This document shows positions 28,277 to 37,705 of a DNA stretch of 64,000 bases, piece by piece. Position numbers and translations under genes: made by a program. The notes below the pieces were generated by a model that was not told the origin of the DNA, did no database searches, and saw only the letters and a list, made by a program, of their open reading frames with translations. This DNA comes from Dehalococcoidia bacterium (GTDB lineage: Bacteria > Chloroflexota > Dehalococcoidia > Dehalococcoidales > W498). The DNA lies in the NCBI GenBank assembly GCA_011170285.1, contig DUEE01000016.1, forward strand, positions 1-64,000, written 5' to 3'. Numbering within the stretch: position 1 is the first letter of the stretch; the number at the start of each line of letters is the position of its first letter.

Positions 28277-31200
28277 TTATTCCCTTTTTAGGTCGCACCT
28301 CAAACATCGCCTGGCTTCCTTAATTGCCATCTCCTCGGAGAAGCCCAGATTGACCTCTCTGAGGTCAGTGATTCGCTTCTCTGGAGGTAGTGCTGGCATC
28401 ACTTGGCGCGTCCCTGTCTCAACTAGCTCCTCTTCCCAGGGGACATCAATGGATTTCTTGCTCTCCCCGAGCCGATTTGCTCTCATGTCCTCCCCCTTGA
28501 GATACTTATCTATGGAGATGGCAGCCTTCTTCCCAGCAGCCATAGCTTCAATCACTGTGGCTGGACCGGTAACATCATCCCCAGCGGCAAACACCCCAGC
28601 CCGCTGAGTAGACAGGGTAACCGGGTCAACAACAAAAGTGTTCCCCCTAGCTGTCTCCAACCCCTCGTCTCCCTTTAAAAAGGAAATATCAGGCGACTGA
28701 CCGATAGCAGCTATTACCGTATCTACGCTCAATGAGAACTCCGAACCCTCAATGGGAACCGGGCGTCTCCGTCCGCTATCATCATATTCTCCCAACTCGG
28801 TGCGAATGCACTCCAGGCTTTCTATCTGGCCGTTTCTACCCGATACCCGGGAAGGGGTTGCCAGACAGAGAAGCTTGATGCCCTCGTGCTCCGCTTCCGA
28901 GATCTCCTCCTTGTTGGCAGGTATTTCATCCCGTGACCTCCGATAGACAATTGTGACCTCCTTGGCGCCTAGTCGGAGGGACGAACGAGCAGCATCAAAA
29001 GCGACATTGCCACCACCGATAATCGCTATCCTGTTGCCCAGAGTGACCTTCTTCCCTAAGTTAACACCTCGTAGGAAGGGGACGCCATCAAAGACACCTT
29101 TCAATCCCTCACCCTCGATGCCCAGTTTTAAACCCCTATGAGCACCGATAGCTAGCAGTACTGCTTGGTAGCCTCGCTGGAAGAGGTCATCCATAGGTAA
29201 ATGGGAGCCAACAGGGGTATTGACCTTAATCTCCACACCCAGGCTGGTGATAAAGTCAATGTCAGCTTGCAGAACATTCCTGGGTAGTCGGTATTCCGGG
29301 ATGCCCATGGCTAGCATACCGCCTGCCACTGGCAGAGCTTCAAAAATAGTTACTTGATAACCCCACCTTGCCAGGTGGTAAGCAGCATTGAGACCTGCCG
29401 GACCCGAGCCTGCAATAGCCACTTTTTCCTCACGGGGCTTGGCGACAGAGACTTCAGTCCGAAGGCCGGTTTTTGCCCCATAGTCGGCGGCGAAACGCTT
29501 CAGGGCAGCGATAGCCACAGGCTCATCTATATCACCCCGCCGACACTTAGCTTCACAGGGATGATGACACACACGACCACACACTCCAGCCAAGGGGTTA
29601 TCCTGTCGGATAAGATTGAGTGCCTCCTCAAATCTCCCCTCACTGATTAATGCAATATACCCCACGGCGTCTGTATTAATGGGGCAGGTATGCTCACAAG
29701 GGGCATAAACCAGGGTCTCACAGGCTGCGGCAGGACAGCGCTTCTCTCTAATATGCGCCTCGTATTCGTCACGGAAGTATTTTATAGTGCTTAGCACTGG
29801 GTTAGGAGCAGTCTGCCCCAATCCACATAGGGCAGTGTCCTTAACTCCCTCGGCTAATTCAGTGAGTAGCTCTATATCCCCTTCAGTTCCCTTCCCCTCT
29901 GTAATCTGGGTCAATATCTCCAGCATCCTCTTGGTGCCCAAGCGGCAGGGAACACACTTACCACAGGACTCAACTTGGGTGAAAGCCAGAAAGTATCGGG
30001 CTATATCCACCATACAAGTATTTTCATCCATGACTGTCATTCCCCCCGACCCCATGATTGAGCCTACCCCGGCTAATGATTCATAATCAATAGGTAAGCC
30101 TAGATACCTTGATGGAATACAGCCTCCTGAGGGACCACCCGTCAGCACAGCCTTAAACCTTCTTCCCTTCGGTATGCCACCCCCGATACCATCAATAACC
30201 TCTCCCAATGTAGTACCCATAGGCACCTCTACCAAGCCAGTATTATTGACCTTGCCTGTCAGTGAAAATATCTTTGTTCCTTTGCTTGTTTCAGTGCCTA
30301 GACTAGAATACCAATCGGCTCCGTTGAGAATGATGGAGGGGACATTAGCATAGGTCTCTACATTATTGATATTAGTGGGTTTGCCCCATAAGCCTGATTG
30401 AGCCGGGAATGGAGGGCGAGGGCGAGGCATGCCCCTTCTCCCCTCAATAGAGGCTATAAGGGCTGTCTCCTCTCCACACACGAAAGCTCCTGCCCCTTCT
30501 TTTATCCTGATTTCAAAACTAAAACCTGAACCTAGAATATTTTTACCAAGTAGACCTAGCTCCTCTAACTGAGAAATAGCGGTTCTCAAATGTCTAACTG
30601 CCAGAGGATACTCTGCCCGGACATAGATATAGCCGATTTTTGCTCCGATGGCATAGGCTGCAATAATCATCCCTTCTAGGACGATATGGGGATTCCCCTC
30701 GAGGACACTCCGATCCATAAAGGCACCGGGGTCTCCCTCATCGGCGTTGCAGATAATATACTTGGTATCGCCGATTGCTGTCTTTACAAACCTCCATTTT
30801 CTACCAGTAGGAAACCCAGCGCCACCACGTCCTCTTAATCCAGATTCTCCAACAGCTTCAATAACCTGCTCCGGAGTTATGGAGGTGAGAGCCTTGCTTA
30901 AAGCTGCATAGCCATCATAGGCAATATAGTCCGAAATATCGGTGGGGTCTATTCTGCCGTTATGGCGTAAGACAATACGCCTCTGTTTATTATAGAACGG
31001 CACCTCATAATCAAAAACGATCTTTTTACCCGATGCCGGATCCGTGTAGAGTAGGCGTTCAACAATTTCTTCTCCTATGATAGTTTTAGAAACAATTTCT
31101 GGGACATCTTCTGTAGTCACCTGGGGATAAAAGATTTCTTTAGGGAGGATGACGACTACCGGCCCCCTCTCACAAAAACCATGACAGCCGGTTTTCTTAA

Positions 31201-31408
31201 CCTCAACTTTATCTTTTAAGCCTCGTCCTTCGATCTCCTCGGTAAAAGCAGCTATAACGCCTTCACTACCTAAGGCAGTGCAACCGGTACCACTACATAC
31301 TGTCACACAGGTCTTATTGGGGTCCCTATTCTTAAGTATAGACACTCGAAGAGATTCTAATTCTTCGGGTGTTCCTATTTTACCCATAGAAAGTTTCTCC
31401 ATCATCAA
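28277..31408 (-). CDS. NuoF-like NADH dehydrogenase fused to GltD-like NAD(P)H oxidoreductase (1043 aa)
   Basis: Thioredoxin-like 2Fe-2S N-terminus (CSGTGCTALGSE), NuoF core (GRGGAGFPTGRKW...NADEGDPGAFMDRS, ESCGKCVPCRLGTKRM), then CEHTCPINTDAVGYIAL...AGSGPAGLNAAYHLARWGYQVTIFEA. Confidence 0.9.
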   Translation of the reverse strand: MMMEKLSMGKIGTPEELESLRVSILKNRDPNKTCVTVCSGTGCTALGSEGVIAAFTEEIEGRGLKDKVEVKKTGCHGFCERGPVVVILPKEIFYPQVTTEDVPEIVSKTIIGEEIVERLLYTDPASGKKIVFDYEVPFYNKQRRIVLRHNGRIDPTDISDYIAYDGYAALSKALTSITPEQVIEAVGESGLRGRGGAGFPTGRKWRFVKTAIGDTKYIICNADEGDPGAFMDRSVLEGNPHIVLEGMIIAAYAIGAKIGYIYVRAEYPLAVRHLRTAISQLEELGLLGKNILGSGFSFEIRIKEGAGAFVCGEETALIASIEGRRGMPRPRPPFPAQSGLWGKPTNINNVETYANVPSIILNGADWYSSLGTETSKGTKIFSLTGKVNNTGLVEVPMGTTLGEVIDGIGGGIPKGRRFKAVLTGGPSGGCIPSRYLGLPIDYESLAGVGSIMGSGGMTVMDENTCMVDIARYFLAFTQVESCGKCVPCRLGTKRMLEILTQITEGKGTEGDIELLTELAEGVKDTALCGLGQTAPNPVLSTIKYFRDEYEAHIREKRCPAAACETLVYAPCEHTCPINTDAVGYIALISEGRFEEALNLIRQDNPLAGVCGRVCHHPCEAKCRRGDIDEPVAIAALKRFAADYGAKTGLRTEVSVAKPREEKVAIAGSGPAGLNAAYHLARWGYQVTIFEALPVAGGMLAMGIPEYRLPRNVLQADIDFITSLGVEIKVNTPVGSHLPMDDLFQRGYQAVLLAIGAHRGLKLGIEGEGLKGVFDGVPFLRGVNLGKKVTLGNRIAIIGGGNVAFDAARSSLRLGAKEVTIVYRRSRDEIPANKEEISEAEHEGIKLLCLATPSRVSGRNGQIESLECIRTELGEYDDSGRRRPVPIEGSEFSLSVDTVIAAIGQSPDISFLKGDEGLETARGNTFVVDPVTLSTQRAGVFAAGDDVTGPATVIEAMAAGKKAAISIDKYLKGEDMRANRLGESKKSIDVPWEEELVETGTRQVMPALPPEKRITDLREVNLGFSEEMAIKEARRCLRCDLKRE

Positions 31409-31885
31409 TCATATCGCTTTCAGCACGATCTTGGCTCTCGTGGACGTCATTTTGCCAAAGTACTTGCCGTTAATTACTACCACTGGACCCATAGCACACG
31501 CTCCCAGACAAGCAACCGTCTCCAGAGTAAATTTGTAATCAGCAGTTGTATTGCCCTCCCGAATTCCTAAGAACCCCTCCACTGTTCTTAAAACTGATCT
31601 CCCTCCCCGAACATAGCAAGCTGTTCCCCGACAGACCCGTATTATGTTTCTGCCGCGTGGGGTTAGGTAGAATTGAGAATAAAAGGTGACTACTGCGTAA
31701 ATCTGACTCAGCGGAACCCTTACTTCCCGGCTTAAATGAACTAAGACTTCTTCAGGAAGGTAACCGTAGACCTGCTGGGTCTCCTGTAATATGGGGATAA
31801 GAGCCCCTTCCTCAAACTGGTATTTTTCCAAGACGGGGTCTAAAAGTGATAGGTCTATATCGTTAGATATTACCATTCTTCTCAA
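31409..31885 (-). CDS. NuoE/HydC-like 2Fe-2S subunit
   Basis: LIPILQETQQVYGYLPEEVLVHLSREVRVPLSQIYAVVTFYSQF; CRGTACYVRGG, CLGACAMGPVVVING. Confidence 0.92.
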   Translation of the reverse strand: MRRMVISNDIDLSLLDPVLEKYQFEEGALIPILQETQQVYGYLPEEVLVHLSREVRVPLSQIYAVVTFYSQFYLTPRGRNIIRVCRGTACYVRGGRSVLRTVEGFLGIREGNTTADYKFTLETVACLGACAMGPVVVINGKYFGKMTSTRAKIVLKAI

Positions 31886-32353
31886 ATCAATCTAGAGGCG
31901 TCAGGCAACACATCGGTGCCATTCTTCAACCTGCCCTTAGTGCCATCAATGGTCAAATAAATCTAGTCCATCCCGGATAATCGGTTGATACTTTGGGCAG
32001 ATTGGTTAACAGGCTCCATTATACCAGGAGTTCGCTTCCTTTTTCAATACCCGTGTGCTGAGGTGTGTTTTGTGAATACTTGGGCTTTGGGGGTGCCCCT
32101 ATTATTAGTACCACCTATAATAAGGCATACACAGGAACTTTGGTATGGGCTAAAAGGACAAGGAATCAAAGTCAAATTAGCAATGGCACCGTCCATTTGC
32201 GGACAGAGGGTGTCAGGACTGTCCTAATTGAAAAGGCTACCTTCACAAATTTGTGATTGCAACTAGGCTGCCCGAAGTGTTATGATTAAATCTACCATTA
32301 TTAGTAGCTAGGGGCTAACTGCTCCAATATAAGCTCAAGGGGGGGTTGATATA

Positions 32354-32554
32354 ATGGGTTACTTCTCAATACTGGCAGCCGTACCCGGCTTCTTTCTAAG
32401 CGCCTTCATCTTTATGCTTCTCTGGGGTGTTATTGCCCCAAACTTCGGGATAGAAAAGATAGGCTATCCTATGGCTATGTTGATAACCATCACCCTCTGG
32501 CTTGCCGTGGCACCTCTGGCAGCAGCGGCTGGTCGAAGAGCAAAAAAGTGGTAA
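32354..32554 (+). CDS. Small membrane protein (66 aa)
   Basis: Two hydrophobic helices with short cationic C-terminus; G-rich SD-like stretch upstream. Confidence 0.5.
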   Translation: MGYFSILAAVPGFFLSAFIFMLLWGVIAPNFGIEKIGYPMAMLITITLWLAVAPLAAAAGRRAKKW

Positions 32555-32599
32555 CTGCATATTGGGCTGAATTGGATTTTTACCTGAGGAGGCAAGTAG

Positions 32600-33607
32600 A
32601 TTAAAGAAACCTATGCCAAGGCTGGCGTCAATATTGATATTGCGGCTAGAGCCAAGGAGATGATTGGAAAGCAGGCTCGGTCTACCCTCCGCCCTGAGGT
32701 CTTGAGCGGTCCAGGGTTCTTTGGAGGGCTTTTTGAGTTTAAGGGGTTCAAGCAACCAGTTCTGGTGTCCAGCGTTGATGGGGTAGGTACCAAACTGAAG
32801 ATTGCCTGTGCCTTAGGCAAGCATAATACTGTTGGTATTGACATAGTTAATCACTGTGTTAATGACATTCTTGCCTGTGGTGCCGAGCCGCTCTTCTTTT
32901 TGGACTACATTGCTATGGGCAAGCTGGTACCGGAGCAGGTAGAGGCTATTGCTCAGGGGCTGGTTCAAGCTTGCCGTGAGGTTGGCTGTGCCCTTATTGG
33001 TGGCGAAACCGCCCAGATGCCCGGGCTATATACCGAGGGGGATTATGACCTCGTAGGTTTTATCATCGGTGTGGTGGAGAAGGAAAGGATTATCATAGGG
33101 AAAACGATTGTGGCTGGTGATACCATTATCGGCCTACCCTCCAGCGGACTTCATACCAATGGTTATTCTCTGGTGCGCAAGCTTTTTGGTGAAACTCAAC
33201 CGGTATTAAATACTTATTACCCTGAGTTAGGCCGAACTTTAGGTGAGGAGCTTCTGGAGCCTCACCGATGCTACTATCATCAGTTAAAGCCACTACTGCC
33301 GGTTATTAAGGGTATCGCACATATTACTGGCGGTGGCTTGATTGATAATGTGCCTCGGGTTCTGCCTCAAGGCGTGGCGGCCCAATTTCACAGTCAGGCG
33401 TGGACGATACTACCTATTTTCCAGCTCATTCAGCAGCGGGGCAATGTTGCTCAAGACGAGATGTATCGGGTGTTTAATATGGGTATCGGTGTGGTGCTCA
33501 TTTGCTCACCCAAAGATGTTGACCAACTCACCCAAGCCTTACCCGAGGCAAAAATTATTGGTGAGATGGTAGAGCAGGTGGGGAAGGCGAGGGTGATTAT
33601 CCATTAG
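32600..33607 (+). CDS. purM: Phosphoribosylformylglycinamidine cyclo-ligase; probable ATT start
   Basis: PurM-like sequence extends upstream of ATG 32660 as xKETYAKAGVNIDIAARAKEM; in-frame ATT at 32600 with GAGGAGG 7 nt upstream and TAG immediately 5'. Confidence 0.88.
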   Translation: MKETYAKAGVNIDIAARAKEMIGKQARSTLRPEVLSGPGFFGGLFEFKGFKQPVLVSSVDGVGTKLKIACALGKHNTVGIDIVNHCVNDILACGAEPLFFLDYIAMGKLVPEQVEAIAQGLVQACREVGCALIGGETAQMPGLYTEGDYDLVGFIIGVVEKERIIIGKTIVAGDTIIGLPSSGLHTNGYSLVRKLFGETQPVLNTYYPELGRTLGEELLEPHRCYYHQLKPLLPVIKGIAHITGGGLIDNVPRVLPQGVAAQFHSQAWTILPIFQLIQQRGNVAQDEMYRVFNMGIGVVLICSPKDVDQLTQALPEAKIIGEMVEQVGKARVIIH

Positions 33608-33615
33608 TTATCGGT

Positions 33616-33712
33616 GTAGTTTGAAGGGGCTTCGCCCCTTCAAAAACACTACTTCCCCTTTTCCTTAAAAGGAGAGGGGTATACAGGGGGTGAAGGTGAA
33701 ACAGATAAACGG
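33616..33712 (+). repeat. Dispersed repeat copy 1 (intergenic purM-purH)
   Basis: tttgaaggggcttcgccccttca...ccccttttccttaaaaggagagggg...agggggtgaaggtgaaacagataaac; matches the copy in tilS. Confidence 0.7.
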
Positions 33713-33720
33713 GGGTATTT

Positions 33721-35259
33721 ATGCGAGCTATTATTAGTGTATCTGACAAAACCGGTGTAGCTGACTTTGCTCAAAAGTTAAGCCAGTTGGGATTTGAAAT
33801 ATTTTCTACTGGTGGCACCAAGAAGGCGTTAGCAGAAGCCGAAGTGCCGGTGAAAAGTATCTCTGAAATTACCGGATTCCCTGAGATTCTTGACGGCAGG
33901 GTAAAGACTCTGCACCCGGCTATTTATGGTGGCATTCTGGCAAGGCGTGACCTGCCTGGACATATGGCACAGTTAGCCGAGAATAATATTGAGGCTATTG
34001 ACCTGGTAATGGTTAATCTTTATCCCTTCGTCCAGACGGTATCCGAGAAAGATGTTACCTTTGATGAGGCTATAGAGAATATTGATATTGGGGGACCGAG
34101 CCTGATTAGGGCGGCAGCTAAGAATTTTCCCAGTGTCATCGTACTGGTAGACCCTGCCGATTACCAGCCAGTTTTAGAGAAATTGGAGCAGGGAGGCGTG
34201 GAGCTAGCTGAGCGTAAACGGCTGGCGCAGAAGGCTTTCCAGCATGTAGCTATTTATGATACTGCCATTTCACAGTATTTGAGACAGGATGCGGAGGGTT
34301 TTCCTGAGGAGATGACCCTTGCCCTGAGGGAGCGCTATAGTTTGCGTTATGGCGAGAACCCTCATCAGCCAGCTGCCTTTTATGCTGAGCAGGTAGTAGG
34401 TAGGCGCAAGGATATTGGCATCACCGGAGCAAGACAACTATGGGGCAAGGAGCTATCTTATAACAACATTATGGATGCTGATGCTGCCTGGGAAGTGGTT
34501 ACCGACTTCTCTGCATCCACGGTAGCTATTATTAAGCACACTAATCCTTGTGGTTTGGCTAGCCAAGATAATATTGCCGAAGCCTATCGCCGGGCTTTGA
34601 CTGGCGACTCACTAGCTGCCTATGGCGGCATTGTTGCCTCCAATAGAGCCATTGACCTGGCTATGGCTAATGAAATTGGCAAGAGTTTTTATGAGATAGT
34701 TATTGCCCCGGAGTATGAGGCTGAGGCTCTGGAAACATTAAAGCGTAAGAAAGACCTCCGTATTCTTATCTCTGAACTACCGCTGTCTTATAATAGGGCA
34801 GGCTACCTTGATTTCCGCAGGGTTAAGGGTGGATTCCTGGTTCAGATTCCAGATTCTCTACCTGAGGATAGTGTCAGCCTACACACTGTAACCAGGCGTG
34901 AGCCAACGCCGGCTGAGAAGAAGGACCTGCTTTTTACCTGGCGGGCAGTTAAGCATGTAAAGTCTAACGCCATCGTCATAGCCAAGAATATGACACTACT
35001 GGGGATGGGGGCAGGGCAACCGAGTCGGGTAGTTAGCGTTGAGCTAGCTCTGGAGCGAGCTGGAGAACAAGCCAAGGGTAGTGTCCTGGCATCCGATGCC
35101 ATGTTTCCCTTTGCTGATAGTGTGGAGATGGCAGCCAGGGGTGGTGTAACCGCTATTATCCAACCGGGTGGTTCAATAAGAGATGAAGAAGCAATTAAGG
35201 GAGCCAATGACTATAATATGGCTATGGTTTTTACTGGGGTGAGGCATTTTAAACATTAG
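33721..35259 (+). CDS. purH: Bifunctional AICAR transformylase/IMP cyclohydrolase
   Basis: RAIISVSDKTGVADFAQKLSQLGFEIFSTGGTKKAL, GRVKTLHPAIYGGILARRD, RYGENPHQPAAFY, KHTNPCGLA. Confidence 0.96.
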   Translation: MRAIISVSDKTGVADFAQKLSQLGFEIFSTGGTKKALAEAEVPVKSISEITGFPEILDGRVKTLHPAIYGGILARRDLPGHMAQLAENNIEAIDLVMVNLYPFVQTVSEKDVTFDEAIENIDIGGPSLIRAAAKNFPSVIVLVDPADYQPVLEKLEQGGVELAERKRLAQKAFQHVAIYDTAISQYLRQDAEGFPEEMTLALRERYSLRYGENPHQPAAFYAEQVVGRRKDIGITGARQLWGKELSYNNIMDADAAWEVVTDFSASTVAIIKHTNPCGLASQDNIAEAYRRALTGDSLAAYGGIVASNRAIDLAMANEIGKSFYEIVIAPEYEAEALETLKRKKDLRILISELPLSYNRAGYLDFRRVKGGFLVQIPDSLPEDSVSLHTVTRREPTPAEKKDLLFTWRAVKHVKSNAIVIAKNMTLLGMGAGQPSRVVSVELALERAGEQAKGSVLASDAMFPFADSVEMAARGGVTAIIQPGGSIRDEEAIKGANDYNMAMVFTGVRHFKH

Positions 35260-35348
35260 AAGCACAGCTATGAAGGCAATCAATCCAATCATTACCAATC
35301 TAGAGGAAGTAATAGATTCGCTACCAGCCGAAAACAGAGAGGAAGGCT

Positions 35349-36875
35349 ATGGCTAATGTAGTAATAGTTACCGATATGCTCCGGGGTTTTCTGGAGGAGG
35401 GCTATCCCCTGTATTGTGGGGCTAGAGCCCGTCGCATCATCCCCAATGTGCAAGGTCTTCTGGAACAGGAGCTGGCTCAAGGCTCCACGGTGTTCTTCCT
35501 TTGTGACCATCACACTCCCGATGACCCTGAATTTAAGATGTTTCCCCCGCACTGCATTGAGGGCACCGACGAGGCAGAGGTCATTCCCGAATTAGCTGGC
35601 TATGGTGAGGTAATACCCAAAAGGACCTATAGCTTATTTTTTAACACCCCGCTTGAGGAGAAGCTGCTTAGGCTCAAGCCAGAAAAGTTGATTGTTTGCG
35701 GGGTGTGTACTCACATCTGCGTATTATACGCTGTGGCTGATGCCAGAATCCGTGGTTATAAGGTTGAGGTGCCGGTTGACTGTGTTGCCTCCTTTGATGA
35801 AAAGGCTCACCGTGTTGCCCTACAGCAAATGGAGAGCATTCTTGGGGCGAAGCTAACCAGCTTTAAGGTTAGCCAGATTAAGCCACCTAAGTTTGAACCG
35901 GCTGAAGCCGTCCTCTCTGGTGAGACGTCTGATGTTTATTTTGCCCGCACTATAGATATATTGCGTCATGAGGCGCTTAATCCGGTAGCCACTATGGAAG
36001 TATTTCCCAGCCGGGCGGGAATATTTTGTGGTATAGAAGAGGTCAAGGCTCTGCTGGTAAGGGTTTTGCCCGAGGGTAATAGTGAGGTATGGGCTCTGGC
36101 TGAGGGTGAAGAAATGGACAAGAAGGAAGTGGTATTACGCATAACTGCCCCCTATCAGAGCTATGGGCTGTATGAGACGGCTATAGATGGTATTCTGGCT
36201 CAATGCAGTGGTTGGTCAACGGCAGCCAGGGAGTGCGTGAACGCTGCCCGGGGAATACCCATCACCAGCTTTGGTGCTCGCCATGTTCATCCTTCAGTGG
36301 CTGGGGTAATGGAGTATGCCGCTATTATAGGCGGTTGTGTTAGCTGTTCTAGTGTGGCTGGTGCCAGGCTAGCTGGGGTTGAACCAAGAGGGACTATACC
36401 CCATGCCCTGATTATAATTATGGGTGATACGGTTAAAGCGACTATCGCCTTTGATAAATATATGCCGCCTGAAGTAGCTCGTGTTTCTCTGGTTGATACA
36501 TTCAAGGATGAGGCAGAGGAAAGTCTGCTGGTGGCTCAGGCATTGGGGGAGAAGCTCAATTCAGTTCGGCTTGATACCCCCGGTGAGAGGGGTGGGGTTA
36601 CCGCTGACCTGGTCAAGGAGGTCAGAGCCAGGCTGGATTTAGCTGGCTTTAACCATGTAGGCATATTTGTTAGCGGTGGGGTTAACCCGGAGCGTATTGC
36701 CTACTTTACTGAGAACGGGGCACCGATTGATGGTTTTGGCGTTGGCAGTTATATCAGCGGGGCTAAGCCAATTGATTTTACCGCTGACCTGCATGAGGTA
36801 GAAGGTAAACCAATTGCCAAAAGGGGCAGAATCCCAGGTATTACCCCCAACCCCAGACTCAAGCGCATAATGTAA
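35349..36875 (+). CDS. Nicotinamidase-like / nicotinate phosphoribosyltransferase-like fusion
   Basis: N-term VTDMLRGF...PKRTYSLFF...VCGVCTHICVLY (isochorismatase-like); C-term TSFGARHVHPSVAGVMEYAAIIGGCVSCSS...FVSGGVNPERIAYFTENGAPIDGFGVGSYIS. Confidence 0.9.
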   Translation: MANVVIVTDMLRGFLEEGYPLYCGARARRIIPNVQGLLEQELAQGSTVFFLCDHHTPDDPEFKMFPPHCIEGTDEAEVIPELAGYGEVIPKRTYSLFFNTPLEEKLLRLKPEKLIVCGVCTHICVLYAVADARIRGYKVEVPVDCVASFDEKAHRVALQQMESILGAKLTSFKVSQIKPPKFEPAEAVLSGETSDVYFARTIDILRHEALNPVATMEVFPSRAGIFCGIEEVKALLVRVLPEGNSEVWALAEGEEMDKKEVVLRITAPYQSYGLYETAIDGILAQCSGWSTAARECVNAARGIPITSFGARHVHPSVAGVMEYAAIIGGCVSCSSVAGARLAGVEPRGTIPHALIIIMGDTVKATIAFDKYMPPEVARVSLVDTFKDEAEESLLVAQALGEKLNSVRLDTPGERGGVTADLVKEVRARLDLAGFNHVGIFVSGGVNPERIAYFTENGAPIDGFGVGSYISGAKPIDFTADLHEVEGKPIAKRGRIPGITPNPRLKRIM

Positions 36876-36907
36876 GGCTGGGCACCATCGAATAAAGGAG
36901 AAATATT

Positions 36908-37705
36908 ATGGTGGAGTACATGGTTGGTTTCTTCGTCTCTGGGTTCATCTACCCTGGCATCTTGTGGAACCAAGTGCTCCTGGGGATTGGTCTGGCTATA
37001 ATCTTTGGCGCAGTCTGGTTTGCTCCTTACTGGACACCAATACTTAAGAAACCAGGGGCCTGGGCAGTTCTTGTCGGCAGTGCCATTCTGACCTGGGTAG
37101 CTGCTTCCTTTATTCAAATCCCCCTCCAAATTTGGACCGGGCAAGCATTGAATCACTTCTGGAGCCAGGATGCCCTCATGCGCTGGGTTCTGCTGGCTGG
37201 GATACCAGCCATACTCCTCAGCGGGCTGGTTCAGGAGGGGGCAAAGCTGGTGCCGGTGGTTGTCTACTGGTGGCGTAAAGGTAGGAGAATTGACCCCAAA
37301 CTGGGACTGGCTATCGGGGCTGTAGCCGGGGTAGGCTTTGGGATTTTTGAGGCACAGTGGGCACACAATACCATCTTTGCTGCTGGCTGGACTTGGGAAG
37401 CGGTGCAAACTGGCGGGCTGGTGGCGCTGGCTCCATTCTGGGAGAGGTTCTTTGTTGTCGCCTTCCATACTGCTTCCTGCGCTTTAGCTGGCTGGGGTCT
37501 GGCTAAGGGTTGGGGATGGCAGTTCTATCTCCTAGCTTCTTTCCTACATGCCTTCATAAACTATAGCGCCGTTCTCCTCATATCAGGGCTCATAACAGGC
37601 ATTCAAATAGAAATATTTGTCGCTGTGTGGGCAATGCTAGTAACAGGTGGAGCCCTCTGGCTTCGCTGGAGAAAGCCGGCGGAGTTAGCCACATCTGAAG
37701 TTTAA
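36908..37705 (+). CDS. PrsW/YhfC-like intramembrane protease family protein
   Basis: Multi-TM; SGLVQEGAKLVPVV, GAVAGVGFGIFEA, ERFFVVAFHTASCALAGW, FLHAFINYSA. Confidence 0.65.
   Translation: MVEYMVGFFVSGFIYPGILWNQVLLGIGLAIIFGAVWFAPYWTPILKKPGAWAVLVGSAILTWVAASFIQIPLQIWTGQALNHFWSQDALMRWVLLAGIPAILLSGLVQEGAKLVPVVVYWWRKGRRIDPKLGLAIGAVAGVGFGIFEAQWAHNTIFAAGWTWEAVQTGGLVALAPFWERFFVVAFHTASCALAGWGLAKGWGWQFYLLASFLHAFINYSAVLLISGLITGIQIEIFVAVWAMLVTGGALWLRWRKPAELATSEV

Noticed and set aside
31985-32256. Short plus-strand ORFs (80 aa and 63 aa) upstream of the small membrane protein
   Set aside because: Overlapping frames, no convincing SD and no recognisable protein features.
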